Assembly (NCBI GenBank): GCA_902800435.1 | Contig: CADCEQ010000056.1 | Span: 13,749 to 25,695 of the forward strand | Reading direction: 5' to 3' | Length of the DNA stretch: 11,947 nucleotides | Source of the DNA: an uncultured Prevotellaceae bacterium | Lineage (GTDB): Bacteria > Bacteroidota > Bacteroidia > Bacteroidales > Bacteroidaceae | Part shown: positions 1 through 6,843 of the stretch, piece after piece | Layout of the letters: every line of letters begins with the position of its first letter | Position numbering within the stretch: position 1 is the stretch's first letter | The notes under the pieces: generated by a model | Databases searched by the model: none | What the model was told of the DNA's origin: nothing | Seen by the model: only the letters and a program-made list of their open reading frames with translations | Made by a program: the position numbers and the translations under genes

Positions 1-3000
1 TGCCCATCAACAAGACCCACTTCAAGATTGCAATGTCCGACGAGACCACCATCAAGGAGGTGACCGTCACGGCCAAGCGCAAGGCGCAGGGCTCCGGTCT
101 GGCCATTCCGCAGAAGGAGGTGTCGGCCGCCCGCCAGAGCATTGACATGAAGGAGTTCGAAGGCCTGTCGTTCACCACCGTCGACGAAGCCCTGCAGGGC
201 CGTATCGCCGGACTTGACATCGTGGCCAACTCAGGTAACCTGGGTTCGGGCACGTCGATGCGCCTGCGCGGTGTGTCGAGTATCAACGGCAACAGCGAGC
301 CGCTCATCGTCGTCGACGGCAACGTCTGGGAGACCGACCAGAGCAACTTCGACGTCTCGTCGGCCAACGATGAGAAGTTTGCCGAGCTTCTGAACATCAA
401 CCCCGAGGACATCGAGAGCATCTCCGTGCTGAAGGATGCTGCCGCTACTGCCATCTGGGGTTCGCAGGGTGCCAACGGTGTCATCGAGATCAAGACCAAG
501 CGCGGTGCGCGCGGTAAGACGAAGGTGACCTACAGCTTCCGACTGACCGGCACCTACCAGCCCGAGGGTATGAAGCTGCTCAACGGCGACCAGTACACCA
601 TGCTGCTGAAAGAAGAATACTTCAACCCCGAGCTGCGCAGCCAGGCCAGTGAGTTCCCCGAAATCAACTACATCTCAGGCGGCTCGTTCTCGGAGTACGA
701 GATGTACAACAACAACACCGACTGGGTTGACGCCGTCAAGCAGACCGGCTGGCGCCAGAACCACTACGTGGCGCTGAGCGGCGGTGGCGAGAAGGCCAAC
801 TTCCGCGTGGCTGCCGGCTACGACCACGAGACCGGCTCCATCATCAAGCAGCAGCTCGACCGTCTGACCTCGCGTGTGGCCCTTGACTACTTCGTCAGCG
901 ACCGCATCAAGATCGTGACCAACGTCGCACTGACCTACACCAACAACAAGAAGAACTACGGCGACCTGTTAGGCGTCAGCTACCGCCGCATGCCTAACCT
1001 GAGCATCTACGAGCAGGACGACCAGGGCCGCGACCTCGACACCTATTATAATATGCTGCCTACGGTGAGCTCGCAGCTGCAGAGCCAGCTCAACGACTAC
1101 AACCCCGTGGCGCTGGCCAATCTGGCCAAGAGCCATGAGTCGAGCTACAACATCGAGCCGGAGTTCAAGCTGAACTACGAACTGCTGGGCATCGAGGAGG
1201 AGAAGTCGCGACTGAGCTACGAGGGCAAGATCGTGTTCAACATCTTCAACCGCTACAACGACCAGTTCCTGCCGCTCGAACTGAGCACGAAGGGCTATCA
1301 GGGCAACGATGCCAACAAGGCTACGAGCGACTCGTACAAGAGTCTGGGTATCACCACCACCCACACGCTGACCTTCGTCCCCTACTTCCGCAACCACGAC
1401 CACTCGCTGATGATGATGCTCCGCGGACAGCTGACCGACGGCAGCTCGACCACGCAGAACACCTCGGAGTACGGACTGCCCACGGGAACCATCCAGGGCA
1501 CCGGCGTGCCGGGCATCATCTCAGGCCTGAGCACCTCGAACGGCCAGTGGCGCAGCATCTATTTCACCTACTCAGCCCACTATGCCTTCAAAGAGCGCTA
1601 CGTGCTCGACTTCTCGCTGCGCCGCGACGGTTCGACCAAGTTCGGTCCCGACGAGCGCTGGGGTAACTTCCCCGCCGTCTCGGGTAAGTGGATTATCAGC
1701 GACGAGCCCTGGTTCAGGGAGCGCCTGCCCTTCATCTCGATGCTGGCCGTCCGCCCCGGTTGGGGTATCGTGGGTAACCAGCCCGGAGCCGAGTACCTCT
1801 ACTTCAGCAAGTATCGCAGTGGCAGCGGCTACTTAGGCAACGGTACCGTCAACCAGAGCAACATTCAGCTCAAGACGCTGAAGTGGGAGGAGAAGGAGAC
1901 CTGGAACCTCGGTTTCGACCTGGGACTCTTCGACGACCGCATCGAGGCAAACCTCGATATCTATAAGCAGAACACCAAGGACCTGCTGATGACCAACCGC
2001 GGTATTCCCTCTTCGTCGGGCTTCTCGACCCTGGCCTACCAGAACGTGGGCCGCATGGAGAACGTCGGCTGGGAGTTCAACATCAACGGCAACCGCATCA
2101 TCAGGGCCGGCAAGTTCTCGGCTGACTTCAACGTCACCTTCGCCAACAACCGCAACAAGATTACCGAGATGGACGAGACCTGCCTGGCCTCGCTCAACAG
2201 CGACTTCAACCGCGACAACGGTTCCTACCTGACGCGCATCGAGCTGGACCGCCCCTTCGGCAGCATCTACGGCTTCCGCTATAAGGGCGTCTACCAGTAC
2301 AGCAAATACACGCCCGAGGAGATTGCCGGCGTCAGCGGTCCCAATGCCCCCGTTGCCCGCGACGAGAACGGCGACGTCATTCTCGACAACAAGGGCCGCA
2401 CGTCGCCCATGATGTTCTGCTACGGCTCGTCGACGGAATATGAGTTCAAGGGCGGCGACGCCATGTACGAGGACATCAACCACGACGGACAGATCAACGA
2501 GCTCGACATCGTCTACCTCGGCTCGTCGCTGCCGAAGATTACCGGCGGTTGGGGCTTCAAGCTGCGCTACGGCCAGTGGACCCTGAACAGCCAGTTCAAC
2601 TTCCGCTGGGGCAACAAGATTATCAACCGCGCCCGCATGCTGGCCGAGAATATGTACTCGAACAACAACCAGAGCCGCGCCGTGATGTGGCGCTGGCGCG
2701 TCGAGGGTGACATCACCCAGATTCCACGCGCCCTCTACCAGAGCGGCTACAACTGGCTCGGCAGCGACCGCTTCGTTGAGGACGGCTCGTTCATGCGCCT
2801 GAACTACATGCAACTGTCGTACGCCATGACGCCGAAGCAGCTCAAGAGTATCGGCCTGTCGCAGCTCAGCTTCTACGTTTCGGCCAACAACCTCTTCTGT
2901 CTGACCAAGTACTCGGGTGCCGACCCCGAAGTGGGCTACGGCGGCTACGGCATAGTCTCCGACGCAGCCCAGACCCCGCGCGCCCGCTCGTTCACCGGTG

Positions 3001-3020
3001 GCATCACCATTTCGTTCTAA
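1..3020 (+). CDS. SusC/RagA-like TonB-dependent outer-membrane receptor, 5'-truncated by the window edge
   Basis: This is the barrel component of a SusCD importer, which moves a surface-captured oligomer across the outer membrane using TonB energy. The frame is open from base 3 (PINKTHFKIA...), so the ATG at 33 is an internal Met. The signal peptide and most of the CarboxypepD_reg-like domain lie upstream. The visible order is: end of that domain and a TonB-box-like EVTVTAKRK (near nt 57-83); plug with MRLRGVSSINGNSEPLIVVDG-type signature (LIVVDG at nt 303-320) and VLKDAAATAIWGSQGANG from nt 426; then the barrel. An EF-hand-like loop, DINHDGQINELD, lies at nt 2472-2507. The end is intact and typical, with NLFCLTKYSGADPEVG and a terminal aromatic in GGITISF. 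About 1005 codons are present, so roughly 100 residues are missing. It pairs with the SusD-like gene 24 bp downstream. Family call is certain; substrate is unknown. Confidence 0.97.
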   Translation, partial: PINKTHFKIAMSDETTIKEVTVTAKRKAQGSGLAIPQKEVSAARQSIDMKEFEGLSFTTVDEALQGRIAGLDIVANSGNLGSGTSMRLRGVSSINGNSEPLIVVDGNVWETDQSNFDVSSANDEKFAELLNINPEDIESISVLKDAAATAIWGSQGANGVIEIKTKRGARGKTKVTYSFRLTGTYQPEGMKLLNGDQYTMLLKEEYFNPELRSQASEFPEINYISGGSFSEYEMYNNNTDWVDAVKQTGWRQNHYVALSGGGEKANFRVAAGYDHETGSIIKQQLDRLTSRVALDYFVSDRIKIVTNVALTYTNNKKNYGDLLGVSYRRMPNLSIYEQDDQGRDLDTYYNMLPTVSSQLQSQLNDYNPVALANLAKSHESSYNIEPEFKLNYELLGIEEEKSRLSYEGKIVFNIFNRYNDQFLPLELSTKGYQGNDANKATSDSYKSLGITTTHTLTFVPYFRNHDHSLMMMLRGQLTDGSSTTQNTSEYGLPTGTIQGTGVPGIISGLSTSNGQWRSIYFTYSAHYAFKERYVLDFSLRRDGSTKFGPDERWGNFPAVSGKWIISDEPWFRERLPFISMLAVRPGWGIVGNQPGAEYLYFSKYRSGSGYLGNGTVNQSNIQLKTLKWEEKETWNLGFDLGLFDDRIEANLDIYKQNTKDLLMTNRGIPSSSGFSTLAYQNVGRMENVGWEFNINGNRIIRAGKFSADFNVTFANNRNKITEMDETCLASLNSDFNRDNGSYLTRIELDRPFGSIYGFRYKGVYQYSKYTPEEIAGVSGPNAPVARDENGDVILDNKGRTSPMMFCYGSSTEYEFKGGDAMYEDINHDGQINELDIVYLGSSLPKITGGWGFKLRYGQWTLNSQFNFRWGNKIINRARMLAENMYSNNNQSRAVMWRWRVEGDITQIPRALYQSGYNWLGSDRFVEDGSFMRLNYMQLSYAMTPKQLKSIGLSQLSFYVSANNLFCLTKYSGADPEVGYGGYGIVSDAAQTPRARSFTGGITISF

Positions 3021-3044
3021 ATTGAGAATAAAGAATTGACAATT
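3021..3044 (+). repeat. Heptad linker 1: three 7-bp units before the first SusD-like gene
   Basis: The whole gap between the SusC stop and the SusD ATG consists of three 7-bp units, attgaga, ataaaga and attgaca, followed by att and then the ATG. The first unit begins on the base after the stop codon. No Shine-Dalgarno sequence is visible. In the downstream gene's frame the linker has no stop, so a TTG at 3036 could in principle add three residues, but the ATG at 3045 matches the starts of the three sister lipoproteins. Confidence 0.85.
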
Positions 3045-3125
3045 ATGATTACCAAGATAAAACATCAAATCATCGCCTGTTCGCTGTGCTGCGGCGCCGC
3101 TGCAGCCCTCACCGCCTGCTCCGAC
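3045..3125 (+). repeat. Lipoprotein leader repeat, copy 1
   Basis: This direct repeat encodes the signal peptide and the first residues after the lipidated Cys (codon 3117-3119). About 31 nt ending near 3100 are identical to copies 2 and 3, including synonymous positions. This copy lacks one codon (AGC, Ser5) present in the other three and differs in codons 6-9. Confidence 0.85.
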
Positions 3126-4751
3126 TTTCTCGACATCCTGCCTATGAACGACGTGGTGCTCGAGAACTACTACACGGAGAAGAGCGACGTGGCCTCAGTG
3201 CTCAACGGCTGCTACGAGAGCTTGGAGTCGTCCGACTGTCTGACGCGCATGGCCCTCTGGGGCGAGGTGCGCTCCGACAACCTCTACCTCGGCTCGGCCG
3301 TACCCTGGGAGCTGGAGCAGGTCATCAAGGAGAACATCCTGCCCTCGAACTCTTACTGCAAGTGGGAGGCCTTTTACCAGACCATCAACCGCTGCAACGC
3401 CGTCTGCCACTATGCGCCGATCGTGAACCAGATCGACCCCAACTACACATATACCGAGATGCGGGCCAACGTGGCTGAGGCTACCGCCATCCGCGCCCTC
3501 TGCTACTTCCACCTCATCCGCACGTTCCGCGACGTGCCCTTCACCCGCGAGCCGACCATCGACGATACCGGCAACTTCCGTCTGCCGGCAACGAAGTTCG
3601 ACGACGTGCTCGACTCGCTCATCCTCGACCTCGAGGCAGTGAAGGACGAGGCCGTGCGCCGCTACTATACTGACGACAACGTCCTGGCCTATACCAACTC
3701 CAGCCGCATCACACGTCCGGCCATCTATGCCTTGCTGGCCGACCTCTACCTGTGGAAGGGCAACTGGGACAAGTGCATCAGCAGCTGCCAGTACGTCATC
3801 GACTTCAAGAAGGCACAGTATGAAGAGATGTTGGAGCGCGAGGGCAACCTCAACAACATCGACCTCATCGGCGGCTACCCGCTCATCCTCGAGCGCCCCG
3901 TGGGCACCACCACGTCGGGCAACGTCTACAACGAGGTGTTCGGCACGGGCAACTCCTTCGAGAGCCTCTTCGAACTGTACTTCCGCGAGAACCAGAGCGT
4001 GGCCAACAGCTACGTCCCCAACTTCTACATGCGCAACAACTCCGGTGCCGTGCAGATGGGCAACCTGGCCGTCAACGACGAGGAAGGCTTCTTCTACGGC
4101 GACATGCCCACGACGGCTTCGCTGCTCTTTGCCAAGAGCGACTGCCGCGCCTACGAGAGTCTCGAAAACATCTCGACATCGACCAAGGGTATAGCCAAAT
4201 ATGCCCGCCAGCGCGTGTCGTTCAACACACAGGGCTCGGTGACCGCCACCTCCCTGCGCCTCGAACCGACGATGCGCTCCACCAACTTTGCCAACTGGAT
4301 CGTCTACCGTCTGACCGACGTGATGCTGATGCAGGCCGAGGCACTGATTGAGAAGGGCGAGCTTGACCAGGCCTTCCAGCTGATCAATGTCGTCAACATG
4401 CGCGCCAACTGCATCTCGCTCGAGAGCAGCTCGCTCCTGAAGCAGACCAACTACCCCGCCCAGAGCGACATGCGCGACCTCGTGATGACGGAGCGCCAGC
4501 GTGAGCTGCTCTTCGAGGGCAAGCGCTGGTACGACCTCGTCCGCATGGCTCGCCGCGAGGGCAACACCCGCTCGCTGGCCAACACCGTGGTGAAGAAGCA
4601 GAAGGTGAACAAGGACGCCATCAAGATTAAGCTGGCTGACGCCAACGCCCTCTACTTCCCCTACTATCGCGACGAACTGAAGGTGAACCCCAACCTGCAC
4701 CAGAACCCGGCCTACAACACCGGCGACGACGCAGACCTGGAGAAGAACTAA
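3045..4751 (+). CDS. SusD/RagB-like nutrient-binding surface lipoprotein (first)
   Basis: This is the lid and ligand-binding partner of the upstream SusC-like receptor, anchored by lipid to the outer membrane and probably facing outward. The 568-aa protein starts MITKIKHQIIACSLCCG and has a lipobox LTAC with the lipidated Cys at residue 25. The mature start, CSDFLDILP, is the classic SusD beginning, and Asp at +2 and +5 fits surface export. TPR-type SusD signatures follow: AEATAIRALCYFHLIRTFRD from residue 144, then ERQRELLFEGKRWYDLVR from residue 483, and the terminal YFPYYRDELKVNPNLHQNP from residue 537. Length fits the family (about 500-600 aa). The ATG at 3045 is preferred over the in-frame TTG at 3036 because the leader is conserved from this Met in four genes. 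The gene is intact. The ligand cannot be inferred. Confidence 0.97.
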   Translation: MITKIKHQIIACSLCCGAAAALTACSDFLDILPMNDVVLENYYTEKSDVASVLNGCYESLESSDCLTRMALWGEVRSDNLYLGSAVPWELEQVIKENILPSNSYCKWEAFYQTINRCNAVCHYAPIVNQIDPNYTYTEMRANVAEATAIRALCYFHLIRTFRDVPFTREPTIDDTGNFRLPATKFDDVLDSLILDLEAVKDEAVRRYYTDDNVLAYTNSSRITRPAIYALLADLYLWKGNWDKCISSCQYVIDFKKAQYEEMLEREGNLNNIDLIGGYPLILERPVGTTTSGNVYNEVFGTGNSFESLFELYFRENQSVANSYVPNFYMRNNSGAVQMGNLAVNDEEGFFYGDMPTTASLLFAKSDCRAYESLENISTSTKGIAKYARQRVSFNTQGSVTATSLRLEPTMRSTNFANWIVYRLTDVMLMQAEALIEKGELDQAFQLINVVNMRANCISLESSSLLKQTNYPAQSDMRDLVMTERQRELLFEGKRWYDLVRMARREGNTRSLANTVVKKQKVNKDAIKIKLADANALYFPYYRDELKVNPNLHQNPAYNTGDDADLEKN

Positions 4752-4753
4752 GA

Positions 4754-4784
4754 ATTGAGAATAGAGAATAGAAAATTGAGAATT
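4754..4784 (+). repeat. Heptad linker 2: four 7-bp units before the first FAS1 gene
   Basis: Four units, attgaga, atagaga, atagaaa and attgaga, are followed by att and the ATG at 4785. They begin two bases after the SusD stop codon. The linker is open in the downstream reading frame back to that stop, so a TTG at 4755 would add ten residues (MRIENRKLRI). That extension is simply translated repeat and is not believed. There is no Shine-Dalgarno sequence and no recognisable Bacteroidota promoter (TAnnTTTG). Confidence 0.85.
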
Positions 4785-4868
4785 ATGATTACCAAAAGCA
4801 TAAAGAACCTCCTCATCGCCTGTTCGCTGTGCTGCGGCGCCGCCGCAGTCCTCACCGCCTGCAACGAC
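4785..4868 (+). repeat. Lipoprotein leader repeat, copy 2
   Basis: This copy encodes MITKSIKNLLIACSLCCG... to the lipidated Cys (codon 4860-4862) and two following codons. A 37-nt block, 4812-4848, is identical to copy 3 at 6787-6823. Differences from copy 3 within the 78 nt to the Cys codon are limited to about six bases, mostly in codons 7-9. Confidence 0.87.
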
Positions 4869-6722
4869 GAGGACATCCCCGACAACTACTACTCGTCGAC
4901 GAAGCTGACCGCCGGTGCCTTCATCGAGGCTGATGCCGACCAGTTCAGCGAGTTCCAGCGCATCCTGACGCGTGGCAACTACATCGGTATGCTCAAGACC
5001 TACGGCACCTACACCCTCTTCGCACCGACCAACGACGCCGTACGCTCCTGGCTACAGGCCAATGGCTACGCATCGGTCGAGGAACTGCCGATGGCCCAGT
5101 GCGACACCATCGCCCGCAACCACATCGTCCGCACCAAGGCGCTGTTCACCACCGACTTCAGCATCTCGTCGGCTCCGATGAACATGAACGACACCTATAT
5201 TGAGCTGTCGGTCGACTCTGACGCTACCAACAACAACGCGCTCATCGTCTACGTCAACAAGCACTCGAAGATTATCGAGAAGGACGACTCAGTGACTAAC
5301 GGCGTCGTCCACGTGGTTGACCACCTGCTCACGGCCACCAACCAGTTCCTGCCCGGACTGATAGAGGAAGACCCCAACCTGACCATCTTCTACCAGGCCC
5401 TCAAGCTGACCGGTATGGCCGACTCGCTGAACCGCTATATTGACATGACCTACTCATGCTCCGACGACTCCGTGAGCAAGGGTATCCGCGTCTCCTACGG
5501 TACGGCCAACGGCGGCGGCTCCAAGACCCCGCCAGCCTACTTCCCCGAGAGGCGCTACTTCAAGTACACGGCCTTCGTCGAGACCGACTCCATCTATCGT
5601 GCCAACGGCATCAACAATATCGATGACCTGACGGCCTACGCCAAGCAGGTCTACGATGAGTCCTATCCTCAGGACGCAGGCCTCTACGACGACGATCCCA
5701 CTCACCGCAAGAACCCGCTGAACCGTTTCGTCAGCTACCACCTCATCAACCGCATCGGTCTCTATGAGGACTGGATTATCCAAGGCCCTATCATGGAGCG
5801 CTGCTTCGACCGTACGAAGGCCGACCCCGAGGACTACTACGAGACGATGTGCCCTGGCACGACGATGCGCTTCTGCTGTCCCACCACTGGTCTATGGATC
5901 AACCGCAAGGGACTGGCGCGCAACGTTCAGGTGCGTGGCGTCCGCGTGCTCACCCGTGAGGAGAGCGGTTCGCGCAACCAGCAGGCCCGCAACGGTATCT
6001 ACCACTATATCGATGGCATCCTGACCTACTCCAAGCAGGTACGCGACGTCGTCTTCAACCGCCGCATCCGCGTCGACTTCACCACGCTCAGTCCCGACTT
6101 CATGAACGTCGAGGGCGGCACCCGTGGCCACCACATCGACGAGACGGAGTTCCTGACCGCCTTCAAGCGCGGTTACGTCACCGACTGGAAGTTCTCGCCC
6201 GAGACCTTCATCGGCGTCTCCAACGAGCAGACGTCCTGGTGGCACTATCAGGGCCAGGGTGTGGCTGTGCTCGGACTGTTCGACGTGTCGGTGAAGCTGC
6301 CGCCCGTACCGTCAAGCACCTACGAGATCCGACTGGGCTACACCGTCGGTCCGGAGCGTGGCGTGGCTCAGGTCTACCTGAACAACGTGCCCTGCGGCAT
6401 CCCCGTCGACCTGCGCGTAGGCTGCGAAGGCTATGAGGCCGACACCGAGGACGATGACGAGAACCTGGCCATCGACAAGGCCATGCGTAACCTCGGCTTT
6501 ATGAAGGCTCCCGACAGCTATTGTCCCGGTGGCGGTAACAGTATGCGTGAGAACGGCATCATCCGCCGCATCCTGGCCACTGAGTATCTCGACGAGAACC
6601 AGGAGTATTGGCTCCGCTTCCGCCAGGTGCTCGACGACCCCGACTGCTATATCTCGCTCGACTACTTAGAGCTGTGTCCCAAGAGCGTCTACGCCAGCCC
6701 CGAGGGTGAGGACCGCCACTGA
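4785..6722 (+). CDS. Surface lipoprotein with two fasciclin (FAS1) domains and a beta-rich C-terminal domain
   Basis: A 645-aa lipoprotein with lipobox LTAC and lipidated Cys26, followed by acidic NDEDIPD, which suggests surface export. FAS1 domain 1 spans about residues 40-186: TLFAPTNDAV (77-86) is the H1-type motif, RNHIV (112-116) the conserved-His segment, and NGVVHVVDHLL the H2-type end. FAS1 domain 2 spans about 190-416 and is enlarged by insertions: KYTAFVETDSIYRANGI, then YHLINRIGL (318-326), then NGIYHYIDGILTY. Residues about 420-645 form a beta-rich module containing GLFDVSVKLPPVPSSTYEIR and GVAQVYLNNVPCGIPVDLR, ending DYLELCPKSVY. FAS1 domains elsewhere mediate adhesion or ligand binding; the role here is inferred as a surface accessory to the SusCD pairs. 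It has eleven cysteines beyond Cys26 and its leader's Cys13, 16 and 17. The ATG at 4785 is chosen by leader conservation. FAS1 assignment is firm; the C-terminal function is unknown. Confidence 0.9.
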   Translation: MITKSIKNLLIACSLCCGAAAVLTACNDEDIPDNYYSSTKLTAGAFIEADADQFSEFQRILTRGNYIGMLKTYGTYTLFAPTNDAVRSWLQANGYASVEELPMAQCDTIARNHIVRTKALFTTDFSISSAPMNMNDTYIELSVDSDATNNNALIVYVNKHSKIIEKDDSVTNGVVHVVDHLLTATNQFLPGLIEEDPNLTIFYQALKLTGMADSLNRYIDMTYSCSDDSVSKGIRVSYGTANGGGSKTPPAYFPERRYFKYTAFVETDSIYRANGINNIDDLTAYAKQVYDESYPQDAGLYDDDPTHRKNPLNRFVSYHLINRIGLYEDWIIQGPIMERCFDRTKADPEDYYETMCPGTTMRFCCPTTGLWINRKGLARNVQVRGVRVLTREESGSRNQQARNGIYHYIDGILTYSKQVRDVVFNRRIRVDFTTLSPDFMNVEGGTRGHHIDETEFLTAFKRGYVTDWKFSPETFIGVSNEQTSWWHYQGQGVAVLGLFDVSVKLPPVPSSTYEIRLGYTVGPERGVAQVYLNNVPCGIPVDLRVGCEGYEADTEDDDENLAIDKAMRNLGFMKAPDSYCPGGGNSMRENGIIRRILATEYLDENQEYWLRFRQVLDDPDCYISLDYLELCPKSVYASPEGEDRH

Positions 6723-6759
6723 TTGTAAATTGATAATTGAAAATTGAGAATTGAGAATT
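6722..6759 (+). repeat. Heptad linker 3: five 7-bp units before the second FAS1 gene
   Basis: Five units, attgtaa, attgata, attgaaa, attgaga and attgaga, are followed by att and the ATG at 6760. The first base of the array is the last base of the upstream TGA stop. It is the longest and most regular of the three arrays, and its two start-proximal units are identical. No Shine-Dalgarno sequence is present. TGA recurs at the same offset in most units, so the array holds stops in more than one frame. Confidence 0.88.
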
Positions 6760-6843
6760 ATGATTACCAAAAGCATAAAACATACCCTCATCGCCTGTTC
6801 GCTGTGCTGCGGCGCCGCCGCAGCCCTCACCGCCTGCGCCGAC
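6760..6843 (+). repeat. Lipoprotein leader repeat, copy 3
   Basis: This copy encodes MITKSIKHTLIACSLCCG... to the lipidated Cys (codon 6835-6837). The 37-nt block 6787-6823 is identical to copy 2. Codons 1-6 (ATG to ATA) are base-for-base the same in copies 2, 3 and 4. Confidence 0.87.

Noticed and set aside
33..35. ATG at 33 as the start of the first SusC gene
   Set aside because: The frame is open upstream to the window edge and the upstream residues fit the end of a CarboxypepD_reg-like domain. Starting at 33 would leave no signal peptide.
2472..2507. Dockerin or EF-hand domain in the first SusC-like protein
   Set aside because: DINHDGQINELD resembles a calcium loop, but a single acidic loop at this place is a normal feature of SusC barrels, and the second receptor has its counterpart at residues 874-885.
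3195..4700. 501-codon open frame on the minus strand opposite the first SusD-like gene
   Set aside because: Its product is a low-complexity Val/Ala/Gly/Leu/His-rich string, as expected from the complement of GC-rich codons. It has no domain motif or initiation context, while the plus strand encodes a clear SusD protein.
4812..4823. LIAC ending at Cys13 of the leaders as an alternative lipobox
   Set aside because: It fits the lipobox pattern in copies 2 and 3, but the hydrophobic stretch before it is only about five residues. LTAC at the later Cys follows a full-length hydrophobic region and is followed by acidic surface-export residues.
6722..6759. Promoter inside the AT-rich linkers
   Set aside because: No linker has a TAnnTTTG -7 element with a TTTG-type -33 element. 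The AT-rich sequence is fully explained by the heptad arrays.
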